NCBI GenBank assembly: GCA_947372535.1
Contig: CANBUA010000006.1
Span: 1 to 37,918, forward strand
Direction: 5' to 3'
DNA from: Burkholderiales bacterium
GTDB lineage: Bacteria > Pseudomonadota > Gammaproteobacteria > Burkholderiales > Burkholderiaceae
DNA length: 37,918 nucleotides
Below are positions 16,662-25,259 of the stretch, in pieces. Below the pieces are notes generated by a model. That model was not told where the DNA came from, made no database searches, and saw only the letters and a list, made by a program, of their open reading frames with translations. The position numbers and the translations under genes were made by a program. Each line of letters opens with the position of its first letter. Position 1 is the stretch's first letter.

Positions 16662-18755
16662 TCAAACCGGAAAGGACTCGACGATCCCTGTGAAGGCCTC
16701 TTGAGACACCGGTCGCCCATAGAGGTAGCCCTGCACCAACTCGCAGCCCAGCAACACCAGGTGATCGGCCTGCTCACGCGTCTCCACGCCTTCGGCCACC
16801 AGGTTCATGTTCAGACTGTGCGCCAGCGAGACGATGGCTTTGACCAGTTCCGCGCTGCCCCGGTCGCCCGGCAGGTCCTTGATGAAGGATCGGTCGATCT
16901 TGAGTGTGTCCACCGGAAACCGCGTCAGGTAGCTCAGTGCCGAATAACCGGTGCCGAAGTCATCCAGCGCGATGCTGATGCCACAGGCCGCAATGTCCTG
17001 CAGGATGGTGAGGATCTCCTGCCGGCCATCGAGTAGCAGGCTCTCGGTGATCTCCAACTCCAGCCACTCGGGCTTGCAGCCGCTCGCGGCCAGGGCTTCG
17101 CTCACCGTGGTCGAAAACGGCACGCCGATGAACTGCCGCGCTGACAAATTCACCGCGATCTTCAGAGGCTGGGTGCGCCCCTGGTTCCATTTTGCCGCCG
17201 CGTGGCAAGCTGTGTGCAAGGCCCAGGCGCCCATGGGCACGATCAAGCCGGTGTCTTCAGCCGTGGCGATGAAGCTCAGGGGCGGCACCAGCCCACGCTG
17301 TGGATGGTTCCAGCGCATCAAGGCCTCGGCACCCACCAGGCGGCCGCTGGCCAGGTCGAACTTGGGTTGGTAATGCAGCGCGAGCTCACCCAGTTCAATG
17401 GCCTTGCGCAACTCGCTTTCCAGCGAGAGGCGTTCCGAGGCCTGTGTCGTCAGCTCGCGCGCATAGAGGCGGAAGTTGTTTCGGCCCTGGGCCTTGGCGT
17501 GGTACATGGCCGCGTCGGCGAATTGCATCAGCTGTGGTGCGTCCTGCGCATCGGAGGGATAGAAGGCGCCGCCCACGCTGGCGGTCACAAACACCTCCTG
17601 GCCCGCGACCTCAAAAGGCTGCGCAAACGCGCCCATCACTTTTTGCACAATGGCGTCCATGTCGCTGGCCTGGCGCAGGTTGGGCAAAACCACGGCGAAC
17701 TCGTCGCCGCCCAGGCGGGCCACCGTGTCATAGCCCCGCATGACCTGTTGAAGGCGCTGTGCCACGTGCTTGAGCAGCGCATCGCCGATGGCATGGCCCA
17801 GCGAATCGTTGATGTTCTTGAAGCGGTCCAGGTCCAGCATGATCAGACCGAGCTGGTGGTTTTGCCAGGAGGCATCGGCCAGGGCCTGATTGAGGCGGTC
17901 AATGAACAGCGCCCGGTTGGGCAGGCCCGTCACGGAATCGAAGAAGGACAGCGAATGCAACTGGCGCCGATGCGACTTGAGTTCGGTGATGTCCTGCAAG
18001 GTGGCCAGCATGCGACGCGGCCGGCCATCGGGGCGGTAGTCGATCTTGACCAAGGAGTGGAACTCGCGGGTCGCGCCTTCGGCATCGGTCTTTCGGACAT
18101 CGTAGCGCAGTGAAATCTGACGCTCTTTGAAGGCTTGCTCATACAGCCCACTGACCCATTCGCGCTGCTCCTGTGGCACCACCTCGATCATGCCGCGCCC
18201 ACCGCATTGCCAACCGGCGGGCAGACCCCACATCATCCGCGCCTGGGCGGACACCATCGCGCTACGCCGCTCGAAATCAATCTCCCAATAGCCGAACTGG
18301 GCAATTTCCTGAGCCTCGGACAAGCGCGCTTCGCTGTCGGACAAAGCCTTGATCATCTCGCCCTGGCTGGTCACGTCCTGAAGCGCAATCACGCAGCGCA
18401 CCGGCATGCCGCCTGTGCCATAGGTGAACAACACACAGACGCCGTAACGACGCCATTGGCCGGCGGAGCCTGCCGCGAACTCACCGCTGAGGCTGTGATG
18501 GCGGCCCGCCAGGGCTTCGTCCCACCGCCTTTGTAGGCCAAGTCGCTCTTGCGGGTCGATCAAGGCCAGCAGCGTGGCCACCGGCACGGCCTCGGGCATG
18601 TGCAGCAGTTCACGCGCGATAACGCTCAAGGTCATGCGTTCCTGCCCGCTTTCCCAAGTCAGGAAACCGACCTGGTTGAGGCGCTCGGCCGCCTCAAGGC
18701 GCATGTCCGTGAGCTGAGAAGCGCGCGAGGTCACCAGGGCAAGCATGCGAGTCAT
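16662..18755 (-). CDS. PAS-GGDEF-EAL cyclic-di-GMP signalling protein
   Basis: The product is 697 aa from ATG 18755, which has GAAGG 8 bp upstream; a GTG at 18770 is less likely. It is soluble. PAS-like sensing regions cover residues 30-270 (LSEAQEIAQFGYWEIDFERR and a PAC motif MLATLQDITELKSHRRQL). The GGDEF domain begins DSVTGLPNRALF and has LGGDEFAVVLPNL (about residue 348). The EAL domain has GAEALMRWNHPQRG (about 473), LEITESLL, DDFGTGYSAL and KIDRSFIKDL, so the phosphodiesterase residues are intact. Both c-di-GMP synthesis and breakdown are possible, and breakdown is usual when both domains look intact. No membrane helix or receiver domain is present. Confidence 0.95.
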   Translation of the reverse strand: MTRMLALVTSRASQLTDMRLEAAERLNQVGFLTWESGQERMTLSVIARELLHMPEAVPVATLLALIDPQERLGLQRRWDEALAGRHHSLSGEFAAGSAGQWRRYGVCVLFTYGTGGMPVRCVIALQDVTSQGEMIKALSDSEARLSEAQEIAQFGYWEIDFERRSAMVSAQARMMWGLPAGWQCGGRGMIEVVPQEQREWVSGLYEQAFKERQISLRYDVRKTDAEGATREFHSLVKIDYRPDGRPRRMLATLQDITELKSHRRQLHSLSFFDSVTGLPNRALFIDRLNQALADASWQNHQLGLIMLDLDRFKNINDSLGHAIGDALLKHVAQRLQQVMRGYDTVARLGGDEFAVVLPNLRQASDMDAIVQKVMGAFAQPFEVAGQEVFVTASVGGAFYPSDAQDAPQLMQFADAAMYHAKAQGRNNFRLYARELTTQASERLSLESELRKAIELGELALHYQPKFDLASGRLVGAEALMRWNHPQRGLVPPLSFIATAEDTGLIVPMGAWALHTACHAAAKWNQGRTQPLKIAVNLSARQFIGVPFSTTVSEALAASGCKPEWLELEITESLLLDGRQEILTILQDIAACGISIALDDFGTGYSALSYLTRFPVDTLKIDRSFIKDLPGDRGSAELVKAIVSLAHSLNMNLVAEGVETREQADHLVLLGCELVQGYLYGRPVSQEAFTGIVESFPV

Positions 18756-18980
18756 GGATTGAGCCTTCACGAGGCGGCCTTCGAGCGTGTCTGCATTGGG
18801 GTTGCTGATCTGGAAATGGTCGGCATCCCCAGGTGGGGCCTACCGTTGGCTATCGGCCCCTGGTGCGCGAGCTTGAACCCTTACCAGTGCAAGGGTGAAG
18901 GACTTGCGACTTTCCGCACGGCAGCGCTCAGCCAACGTCGTATATTGGTCTTTTGCCTCAGGCTTATTTCAGGAGATGCC

Positions 18981-19532
18981 ATGACTCAATACCAGATCGC
19001 CGTCGTTGTCGGCAGCCTGCGCAAGGACTCGTTCAACCGCAAGCTGGCCACTGCCCTGGCCAAACTGGCACCGGCGGATTTCTCTTTCAAGCAAGTCTCG
19101 ATCGGTGATCTGCCGCTCTACAACCAGGACGACGATGCCAATCCGGCCGAATCGGTCACGCGCTTGAAGACCGACATCAAGGCCTCACAGGGCCTGCTGT
19201 TCGTCACGCCCGAGTACAACCGCTCCATCCCCGGTGTGCTCAAGAATGCGCTCGACCACGCCTCACGCCCTTATGGTCAAAGTGCCTGGGCGGGCAAACC
19301 TGCCGGGGTCATCGGCACCTCGATCGGCGCGATCGGCACAGCCATGGCTCAGCAGCATCTGCGCAATGTGCTGGCCTACCTGGATGTGCCCACGCTGGGC
19401 CAGCCAGAAGCCTTCGTGCAGGCCAAGGATGGCCTGTTCGATGAGGCCGGCAACATCGGCCCCACCAGCTTGAAGTTTCTTCAAGGCTGGGTGGACCACT
19501 ACGTCGCCTGGGTCAAGAAGCACGCAGGCTGA
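18981..19532 (+). CDS. NAD(P)H-dependent FMN reductase (ChrR/YieF type)
   Basis: The product is 183 aa from ATG 18981, with AGGAGA six bases upstream; the open frame continues to 18549 but that part is antisense to the GGDEF-EAL gene. The flavodoxin-like fold shows AVVVGSLRKDSFNRKLA (FMN phosphate loop), GLLFVTPEYNRSIPGVLKNA with the characteristic PEYN motif, and GKPAGVIGTSIGAIGTA. Members reduce quinones, chromate or other electron acceptors with NAD(P)H. A possible -10 element, TATATT (18940-18945), precedes it with no good -35. The gene is alone on the plus strand and converges with the D,D-carboxypeptidase gene. Confidence 0.93.
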   Translation: MTQYQIAVVVGSLRKDSFNRKLATALAKLAPADFSFKQVSIGDLPLYNQDDDANPAESVTRLKTDIKASQGLLFVTPEYNRSIPGVLKNALDHASRPYGQSAWAGKPAGVIGTSIGAIGTAMAQQHLRNVLAYLDVPTLGQPEAFVQAKDGLFDEAGNIGPTSLKFLQGWVDHYVAWVKKHAG

Positions 19533-19547
19533 CAGGCGCAAAGCGGC

Positions 19548-20711
19548 TTACTTGAAGAGCCGCACCAGGCGCTGCCAGGTGCGCTTGAACCAGCCGGCCT
19601 GCTCGACCGCATCGAGCGCCACGGCGGGCTGTTCCGCATAAGGCTTGCCGTCCAGTGTGGCCACGACCTTGCCAATGACGGCGCCCTTGGCGATGGGCCC
19701 GGTCAGGTCCGGGTTCAACTGCACCGCCGTGTGGATGTTGGCGGCCTGACCACGCGGGATCGTCAGCGTCCATTCACGTGCCAGCCCGGCACGGACGGTG
19801 TTTTCCTTGCCGAACAGCACCTGCCCCACGGCCATCGAGGTGCCGCCTTGCGCCAGCGTGACCTTCTCAAAGCTGTTGAAGCCCCAGTTGAAGAGCACAC
19901 GTGTCTGATCGGCGCGGGCTTGCATGCTGGGTGAGCCCATCAGCACTGAAATCAGGCGCATGCCATTGCGCTTGGACGACGCTGCCAGGCAAAAACCTGC
20001 TTCGGCCGTGTGACCTGTCTTCAAGCCATCGACTGTGGGGTCGGTGTAGAGCAGCGCATTGCGATTGCCCTGCTTGATCCCGTGGTACTTGAATTCCTTC
20101 TCGGCGTAGATGGGGTAATAGTCGGCACTGTCACGGATGATGGCGCGGGCCAGCAAGGCCAAGTCATGCGCAGAGGCACTGTGGCCAGGCGCCGGCAGGC
20201 CCGTGGGGTTGAGGAACTTGGTCTGGGTCATCCCCAGGCGCTTGGCCTCTTTGTTCATCAGGTCGGCAAAAGCGGACTCAGACCCGGCCATGTGCTCGGC
20301 CACCGCCTTGGAGGCGTCGTTGCCGGACTGCACGATGATGCCGCGCAGGATGTCGATCACCGAGGCCTGCCCGTTGAGCGGCAGGTACATGCAGGACTCC
20401 GTGCTTGAGCCCCGGCACCAGGCATTCATGCTGACGTGGACCTGGTCATCGGGTTTGAGGCGACCGGCCTTGAGCGCCTGCTCGACCAGGTAGCTGGTCA
20501 TCATTTTGGTCAGCGAAGCCGGTGGCAGAGGCTGATCGCCGTTGACGGCCGCCAGGATCTGGCCCGAGTCATGGTCCATCAGCACGTAGGCCTTGTTCTC
20601 GAGGGTCGGCACGGGCGCGGTAGGCGCCGCATGGGCCGGTGCGCTCAAAGTAGCCAGGCACAGCCCTGCCACGGACAGTGCAACGATGAATGGAGATGAT
20701 TGGATGGGCAT
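19548..20711 (-). CDS. dacC: D-alanyl-D-alanine carboxypeptidase (penicillin-binding protein 5/6 type)
   Basis: This is a 387-aa periplasmic protein from ATG 20711 with a signal peptide ending SAPAHA. Class A low-molecular-mass PBP motifs are all present: S66LTK69, S129GN131 and K231TG233. The C-terminal beta domain (RAGLAREWTLTIPRG to PYAEQ) and an amphipathic anchor helix (WFKRTWQRLVRLFK) match PBP5/6, which trims the terminal D-Ala from peptidoglycan pentapeptides at the inner-membrane surface. No Shine-Dalgarno is obvious before the chosen ATG; the frame stays open to 20900, but those residues are Arg/Trp-rich and look non-coding. The symbol could equally be dacA. Confidence 0.94.
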   Translation of the reverse strand: MPIQSSPFIVALSVAGLCLATLSAPAHAAPTAPVPTLENKAYVLMDHDSGQILAAVNGDQPLPPASLTKMMTSYLVEQALKAGRLKPDDQVHVSMNAWCRGSSTESCMYLPLNGQASVIDILRGIIVQSGNDASKAVAEHMAGSESAFADLMNKEAKRLGMTQTKFLNPTGLPAPGHSASAHDLALLARAIIRDSADYYPIYAEKEFKYHGIKQGNRNALLYTDPTVDGLKTGHTAEAGFCLAASSKRNGMRLISVLMGSPSMQARADQTRVLFNWGFNSFEKVTLAQGGTSMAVGQVLFGKENTVRAGLAREWTLTIPRGQAANIHTAVQLNPDLTGPIAKGAVIGKVVATLDGKPYAEQPAVALDAVEQAGWFKRTWQRLVRLFK

Positions 20712-20827
20712 GGGTCGAGGAGAAGAAAAAGGCCGGGGCCAGAGCCTAGCCCAATTCAGGGCCAAGTCCGCCTGCCAATGGCCCAGACACACTGCAAAAC
20801 ATCGTGACGGTCGCTGGCCGCCAAGGC

Positions 20828-21250
20828 TCAGCGCGACTGGGGTTGCCAGCTCAAGTCTTCGAGGATGGGGCAGTCGGGCCGCTCGTCGCCATGGCAGCAA
20901 GCCGCCAAGGCCTGCAAGCTGCGTTTCATGGCCGTCATGGCGTCGATGCGTTTCTCAAGGTCGGCCACATGACTCAAGGCGATGCGTTTGACATCGGCGC
21001 TGGCGCGCTGGCGGTTCTGCCAGAGTTTGAGCAACTCGGCGATCTCAGCCATGCTGAACCCCAGATCCCGCGAACGGCGGATGAAACGCAGGGCGTGGAC
21101 CTCGCGTTCGCTGTATTGCCGGTAGCCGGCCTCCGTGCGGGTCACGTCGGCCAACAAGCCCAGGGTCTCGTAGTGCCGAACCATCTTGATGGACACGCCC
21201 GAGCGCTCAGCCGCCACACCGATGGGAAAGCGCTCTGTGTGCCCAATCAT
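20828..21250 (-). CDS. cueR: copper-responsive MerR-family regulator CueR
   Basis: This is a 140-aa protein. ATG 21250 overlaps the copA stop as ATGA, which implies translational coupling. The N-terminal winged helix starts [26 protein letters not shown], and the dimerisation helix includes [20 protein letters not shown]. The metal loop C119-x7-C127 (CHGDERPDC) and a Ser in SADVK are the features that mark Cu(I)/Ag(I) sensors against Zn or Hg sensors. It should twist a 19-bp-spaced promoter upstream of copA into an active form when Cu(I) rises. That promoter is visible at 23746-23776. The regulator is downstream in the same operon, so it should be autoregulated. Confidence 0.95.
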   Translation of the reverse strand: MIGHTERFPIGVAAERSGVSIKMVRHYETLGLLADVTRTEAGYRQYSEREVHALRFIRRSRDLGFSMAEIAELLKLWQNRQRASADVKRIALSHVADLEKRIDAMTAMKRSLQALAACCHGDERPDCPILEDLSWQPQSR

Positions 21251-23736
21251 GCCAACCCTTTCCATCGCCGAAGCAGCAAGGCATTGCCGACCACGCAGAC
21301 GCTGCTCAGCGCCATGGCCGCTCCGGCAATCACCGGGTCGAGCAGCCCAAAGGCCGCCAGGGGAATGCCCGCCAGGTTGTAGACAAAGGCCCAAAACAGG
21401 TTCTGCCGGATTTTGTGGTGCGTAAGGCGTGCGATGTCCAAGGCCTCAGCCACCAGGGTGGGGTCACCACGCATCAAAGTGATGCCAGCGGCCTGCATGG
21501 CCACCTCGGTGCCCGTGGCCATGGCGATGCCCAGGTCGGCGCTGGCCAAGGCCGGAGCATCGTTGATGCCATCGCCCACCATGGCCACCTTGCCACGGCC
21601 TTCCTGGCGCAGGCTGTTCACGATGGCAGCCTTCTCTTCGGGCAGCACCTCGGCCCGCACCTCGGTGATGCCCAACGCGTCAGCCACCCGTCGGGCGCTA
21701 CCCTCGTTGTCACCCGAGACCAGCACCGTGCGGATGCCTCGGGCATGCAACTGCTCAATGGCGTGCTTCGCGCCGGGCTTGAGTTCATCGCCAAAGGCCA
21801 GCAGACCCAGCAGGGTGGGCGAATCGGTCACGTCGGCCAGCCAAGACACCGTCTGACCCGCCTGCTGCAAGGCATCGGCCTGCGCCTGCAACGCCTGGCA
21901 AGGGACGCCCAACTCACCCATGTAGCGGCTGCTGCCCAGGCGCAGCGCCCGGCCTTGCACAGTGGCCGACATGCCGCGGCCTGCCACCGCCTTGATGGCT
22001 GTGGCCTCCGGCACGGTCACGCCAGCTTGATCGGCACCCGACATCACCGCCCGCGCCAATGGGTGCTCACTGCCGCGCTGGATCGCCGCGCTGGCAGCCA
22101 GCAAAGCCGCGCGGTCGCCCTGTGACACATGGGTGGCCACCAGTGCAGGGTGGCCCTGCGTCAAGGTACCGGTCTTGTCGAAAGCCACCACCGTCACGGC
22201 ATGGGCCAACTCCAAAGCCTCGGCGTCTTTGATCAGGATGCCGCGCCTGGCGGCCACGCCGGTGCCCGCCATGATCGCGGCCGGTGTGGCCAGTCCTAAC
22301 GCGCAGGGGCAGGCGATGACCAGCACCGCCACGGCATGCAGGATGGCGCGCGTCCAATCTCCCACGCCCAGGCCCCAGCCCAGCAAGGTGGCCAGCGCCA
22401 CAACCACCACCGCCGGCACGAAGACGGCGCTCACGCGATCGACCAGGCGCTGGATGGGCGCCTTGCCGGCCTGGGCAGACTCGACCATGCGGACGATGCG
22501 GGCCAGCTTGGACTCCGCGCCGACCGCCGTCGTGCGCACCAGCAGCCAGCCTTCGCCATTGACCGAGCCGCCCGTCATGCGGTCACCCACTTGGCGGGCC
22601 ACGGGCAGCGCCTCGCCAGTGATCAATGATTCATCGACCTGGCTGTCGCCCTGTTCGACCGAGCCGTCCACTGGCACGCGCTCGCCCGGCTTGACCACCA
22701 CCAGATCGCCGACACGAACCTGCGCCAAAGGGATCTCCAGCTCCTGACCATCACGGCGCACACGGGCTGTTTCGGGCCGCAAAGCCTGGAGCGCGCGGAT
22801 GGCCTCCGTGGTCTGCCGCTTGGCCCGTGCTTCCAGCCACTTGCCCAGCAAGACCAGCGTGATCACCAAAGCAGAAGACTCAAAGTACAGGTGCGGCATG
22901 CCATGCTCGCCGCCGCGATGTTGCCAAAGCAGGAACACGCTCAAGCCATAAGCGGCAGAGGTACCAAGGGCGACCAGCACGTCCATGTTGCCTACGCCGG
23001 CCTTGAGTGCCTTCCAGCCGCTGACGTAGAAGCGTGCGCCCAGCCAGAACTGCACGGGGGTGGCCAGGGCCCATTGAATCCCGCCTGGCAGCGCCCAGTC
23101 ACGCCCCAGCAACATGCCGAGCATGGCCACGGCCAGGGGCGCGGAAAAAACGGCGGCCCACAGCACCGGCCACCAGCCGGGCCTGGACTTGACGTCAAGG
23201 GGGGCTGCCAAAGGTGCCAACCGGGGCCGCTCCTCAGCACCAGCACCCTCATCACTGCTTGATGCAGGCACCACGGCATAGCCCGCCTGCTCGATGGCCG
23301 TCTGCAAGGAAGCCAGGTCCGGGTCACCTGCGGTGCGCACTTCGACCGATTCTGTGGCCAGGTTCACCGAAGCACCCAGCACACACGGCACCTTCAGCAA
23401 CGCCTTTTCGACACGGCCAGCGCAAGAGGTGCAAGACATCCCGCCCAGCTGAAGGCGAACCAAGCGTTCGCCCACCCGATAGCCCGCTTGTTCAACAGCA
23501 GTGCGCAAGGCGTCGAAGGCCAGACCCGCATCGCCTTGCACGTTGGCCATGTCAGTGGCCTGGTTGACAGTGACCGTGACCACCCCGGGCACGGCGGACA
23601 AAGCCCGCTCGACCCGCGCCACGCAAGAGCCACAGCTCATGCCTTCCACAGGGAAGGACCAGTGACCGGATTCTGCCGCCAAGGGGCCAGTCAAAGCCGG
23701 GTCTGCGGGAAGATGAGGCGTGTGTTGATTGGGCAT
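21247..23736 (-). CDS. copA: Cu(I)-exporting P1B-type ATPase CopA
   Basis: The product is 829 aa. Two N-terminal metal-binding domains carry GMSCGSC (Cys35/Cys38) and GMSCTSC (Cys102/Cys105). Then come eight membrane helices, TGEA actuator loop, the CPC site (about residue 477), DKTGT (about 520), SEHPLARAV, and [10 protein letters not shown]. The late helices have [14 protein letters not shown] and [13 protein letters not shown], whose Tyr-Asn and Met-Ser-Ser complete the Cu(I) site. It pumps Cu(I)/Ag(I) from cytosol to periplasm. It forms an operon with cueR. The ATG at 23736 has no Shine-Dalgarno and sits only 9 bp after the predicted -10, so the message may be leaderless. Confidence 0.97.
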   Translation of the reverse strand: MPNQHTPHLPADPALTGPLAAESGHWSFPVEGMSCGSCVARVERALSAVPGVVTVTVNQATDMANVQGDAGLAFDALRTAVEQAGYRVGERLVRLQLGGMSCTSCAGRVEKALLKVPCVLGASVNLATESVEVRTAGDPDLASLQTAIEQAGYAVVPASSSDEGAGAEERPRLAPLAAPLDVKSRPGWWPVLWAAVFSAPLAVAMLGMLLGRDWALPGGIQWALATPVQFWLGARFYVSGWKALKAGVGNMDVLVALGTSAAYGLSVFLLWQHRGGEHGMPHLYFESSALVITLVLLGKWLEARAKRQTTEAIRALQALRPETARVRRDGQELEIPLAQVRVGDLVVVKPGERVPVDGSVEQGDSQVDESLITGEALPVARQVGDRMTGGSVNGEGWLLVRTTAVGAESKLARIVRMVESAQAGKAPIQRLVDRVSAVFVPAVVVVALATLLGWGLGVGDWTRAILHAVAVLVIACPCALGLATPAAIMAGTGVAARRGILIKDAEALELAHAVTVVAFDKTGTLTQGHPALVATHVSQGDRAALLAASAAIQRGSEHPLARAVMSGADQAGVTVPEATAIKAVAGRGMSATVQGRALRLGSSRYMGELGVPCQALQAQADALQQAGQTVSWLADVTDSPTLLGLLAFGDELKPGAKHAIEQLHARGIRTVLVSGDNEGSARRVADALGITEVRAEVLPEEKAAIVNSLRQEGRGKVAMVGDGINDAPALASADLGIAMATGTEVAMQAAGITLMRGDPTLVAEALDIARLTHHKIRQNLFWAFVYNLAGIPLAAFGLLDPVIAGAAMALSSVCVVGNALLLRRWKGLA

Positions 23737-23745
23737 GATGAACGC

Positions 23746-23776
23746 AGCTTCAGGCCTCCCATCGTGGGAGAGTCAA
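23746..23776 (-). promoter_or_regulatory. CueR-type copA promoter with operator dyad
   Basis: On the minus strand TTGACT (-35) is followed by a 19-bp spacer and GAAGCT (-10). The spacer contains the perfect dyad CTCCCA-CGA-TGGGAG. The long 19-bp spacer with a central dyad is the hallmark of MerR/CueR-controlled promoters and parallels the known E. coli copA promoter. The cognate cueR gene is the second gene of the operon it drives. Confidence 0.88.
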
Positions 23777-23798
23777 GCCACCATGTCCAGACCAGCCA

Positions 23799-24035
23799 TC
23801 AGCATCGACCAGAACGACGGCTGCGCGGCTGCAATTTGTCGAGTTCGGCAATCTGCTGCTTGAGCAGAAGCATGAGGGTTCGCGCGTCGTCGACGGCCAG
23901 GCTCAGGGTGCTCACCACAGTCTGCTCTTCGCGTGCCGGCCGAGGCTGCACCAGGATCTCCACGCCCAACTCGATCAAGCCATGGGCGTGCCGGGCCGAT
24001 TTCAGGCGCTGTATTTCAATGTCATAAGTTTTCAT
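23799..24035 (-). CDS. small conserved-looking protein of unknown function
   Basis: This is a 78-aa protein with a strong ribosome site (AGGAGA, 7 bp before ATG 24035). The frame runs on to 24530 upstream but that stretch is antisense to the double-glycine peptide. It begins MKTYDIEIQRLKSARHAHGL, then strand-like segments (LGVEILVQ, VSTLSLAV) and a final helix with heptad hydrophobics (ARTLMLLLKQQIAELDKLQ). The tail is basic (RSRRSGRC). It has no signal peptide. I do not recognise a functional family. It is divergent from the peptide gene across about 280 bp and ends 22 bp before the CueR promoter. An immunity or regulatory role for the peptide is possible but unsupported. Confidence 0.75.
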   Translation of the reverse strand: MKTYDIEIQRLKSARHAHGLIELGVEILVQPRPAREEQTVVSTLSLAVDDARTLMLLLKQQIAELDKLQPRSRRSGRC

Positions 24036-24125
24036 GCGCGAATCTCCTGCAAATGAAGCGATGGCGAGATTGTCGACCACAAGAGGATCTGGCTCATGGC
24101 CACGCCCTTTGGCGCGAGCCGGCAT

Positions 24126-24138
24126 GACAGGTCCTGTC
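24126..24138. promoter_or_regulatory. perfect 13-bp dyad in the 24036-24314 intergenic region
   Basis: GACAGG-T-CCTGTC is a perfect inverted repeat between the divergent 78-aa protein gene and the peptide gene. Other elements in the same region: CCCCTTGATCGAGGGG (about 24209-24224), TTGACA at 24237-24242 flanked by ACATT and AATGT. The -10 partner of that TTGACA is weak. These may be control sites for one or both genes. Confidence 0.4.
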
Positions 24139-24314
24139 GTTAACCCTGAGCCCAACGAGCCACATGAGATGCGTCGCGACATCCTTTGTGCGCAGGCATG
24201 CTCGCCGCCCCCTTGATCGAGGGGTGTGTAACATTTTTGACAATCAGAGAATGTGAGTGAGGACATGGCCTGGGCCGCGTCTTCCTCACCATCCTTCATC
24301 CAATCGGAGCACAC

Positions 24315-24500
24315 ATGCGCACTCTCGACACACAACAAATCGGCCAAGTCTCTGGCGGCAAAATTTCGGTGGAAGTCAATGTTCCTGCCAAGTACGTCCA
24401 CGTCAACCTCGTGACGCCTTTCAAAACCATCGTGCTGGTGAATGTCGACTGGAGCAAGTTCACCAAGGGCGGCACCACGGCCCCCGCTGGCGACGAATAA
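24315..24500 (+). CDS. small peptide with double-glycine (colicin V-like) leader
   Basis: This is a 61-aa peptide with GGAG six bases before its ATG. The leader MRTLDTQQIGQVSGG closely resembles the double-glycine leader of colicin V (MRTLTLNELDSVSGG), which is cut after GG by the C39 peptidase of an ABC exporter. The predicted mature part is 46 aa, starts KISVEVNVPAKYVHV, has no Cys, is rich in Val and beta-branched residues, and ends TTAPAGDE. It is followed by a clear hairpin (24506-24540). No C39 exporter, HlyD partner or immunity gene is seen in the window, so it would use a remote exporter. Bacteriocin, signal peptide or another secreted peptide are all possible. Confidence 0.72.
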   Translation: MRTLDTQQIGQVSGGKISVEVNVPAKYVHVNLVTPFKTIVLVNVDWSKFTKGGTTAPAGDE

Positions 24501-24505
24501 GGCGG

Positions 24506-24540
24506 TCAGTGACGCTTGAGGCCCTATCAAGCCTCACTGA
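24506..24540 (+). terminator. hairpin after the double-glycine peptide gene
   Basis: TCAGTGA-C-GCTTGA ... TCAAGC-C-TCACTGA forms two perfect stem blocks (7 and 6 bp) with a matched single-base bulge and a 7-base loop, starting 5 bp after the stop codon. There is no T-run, but the size and position fit a terminator. Confidence 0.6.
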
Positions 24541-24632
24541 TCGTCAAACAACCCTCGTGAAAAGCCTGTCGACTGCATGTGCAGCGATGGGCTTTTTCCA
24601 TGGTTGGAGAGGACACCTGATGGAACCACAAA

Positions 24633-24650
24633 TTTCAGTGTTGACAGAAA
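24633..24650. promoter_or_regulatory. operator-like dyad upstream of the GbsR/MarR gene
   Basis: TTTCAGT-GTTG-ACAGAAA follows the pattern TTTCWGT-N4-ACWGAAA. It overlaps a -35 TTGACA (24641-24646), with -10 TAGACT at 24663-24668 (16-bp spacer). The same 18-bp pattern recurs at 25223-25240. A bound regulator would block RNA polymerase, so autorepression by the GbsR/MarR protein is likely. The -10 lies only 6 bp before ATG 24675, which suggests a leaderless or nearly leaderless transcript. Confidence 0.65.
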
Positions 24651-24674
24651 ACACAGATTAGCTAGACTGAAGGC

Positions 24675-25196
24675 ATGGAACTCACAGACGTCGCTCGCAA
24701 ATTTGTCGTTCACTGGGGTGAGATGGGCTCCGCATGGGGCGTCAACCGCACCGTGTCCCAGATCCACGCCTTGCTCTTCTTCCATGGGCGCCCCCTGCAC
24801 GCTGAAGAGATCTCCGAGACCTTGGCGGTGGCGCGCTCCAACGTGAGCACCAGCCTGAAGGAGTTGACCAGCTGGAAGCTGATCCGCACCACGCAGATCC
24901 TGGGTGATCGCCGCGATTATTTTGAAACCTCCTCCGACGTGTGGGCGTTGTTTCGCACCGTGGTGCGTGAGCGCAAGGAGCGTGAGTTCGATCCCACCAC
25001 CCGCATGCTGGAAGACCTGGTGAACCAGCCTGGTTTTGACAGCGAGGCGCCGGATGCACAAGACCGCGTCCGTGAAACTTTGAAGCTCATGCAAGCCTTG
25101 GGTTCGTGGTCTGACGAGATGCTGCGGCTGTCGCCAAGCACGCTGGAGAAAGTCCTTCGCATGGGCGCCACGGTTCAGAAGTTTGTGCGGGGCTGA
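24675..25196 (+). CDS. GbsR/MarR-family transcriptional regulator
   Basis: This is a 173-aa protein. The N-terminal helix (ELTDVARKFVVHWGEMGSAW) and the winged helix-turn-helix, TVSQIHALLFFHGRPLHAEEI then ETLAVARSNVSTSLKELTSW and GDRRDYFE, are the GbsR subgroup of MarR regulators. The C-terminal helices (after residue 100) would form the dimer or effector part. It sits first in a block with the DCC protein, a membrane protein and an SDR protein. Two matching 18-bp dyads, one before itself and one before the DCC gene, are its probable operators. Its own mRNA ends at a GC stem plus T-run that overlaps the stop codon. The inducer is unknown. Confidence 0.92.
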   Translation: MELTDVARKFVVHWGEMGSAWGVNRTVSQIHALLFFHGRPLHAEEISETLAVARSNVSTSLKELTSWKLIRTTQILGDRRDYFETSSDVWALFRTVVRERKEREFDPTTRMLEDLVNQPGFDSEAPDAQDRVRETLKLMQALGSWSDEMLRLSPSTLEKVLRMGATVQKFVRG

Positions 25197-25214
25197 GAGG
25201 CGCCCCTTTTTTTG
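25189..25214 (+). terminator. intrinsic terminator after the GbsR/MarR gene
   Basis: GGGGC-TGAGAGGC-GCCCC followed at once by a run of eight T forms a short GC stem with T-tract. The stem includes the TGA stop. It separates the regulator transcript from the DCC operon, which has its own operator just downstream. Confidence 0.7.
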
Positions 25215-25222
25215 ACTTTCTA

Positions 25223-25240
25223 TTTCTGTTGTTACTGAAA
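25223..25240. promoter_or_regulatory. second operator-like dyad, upstream of the DCC-family operon
   Basis: TTTCTGT-TGTT-ACTGAAA matches the dyad at 24633-24650, arm for arm (TTTCWGT-N4-ACWGAAA). A possible -35 TTGACT lies at 25212-25217; no strong -10 is visible. It is placed 20 bp before the DCC-protein start and is a probable site for the adjacent GbsR/MarR regulator. Confidence 0.65.
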
Positions 25241-25259
25241 TTTCATTCGGAGATGCAAA

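Noticed and set aside
23799..24530. 243-codon minus-strand frame over the double-glycine peptide
   Set aside because: Only the last 78 codons have a ribosome site and natural composition; the rest is antisense to the peptide gene.
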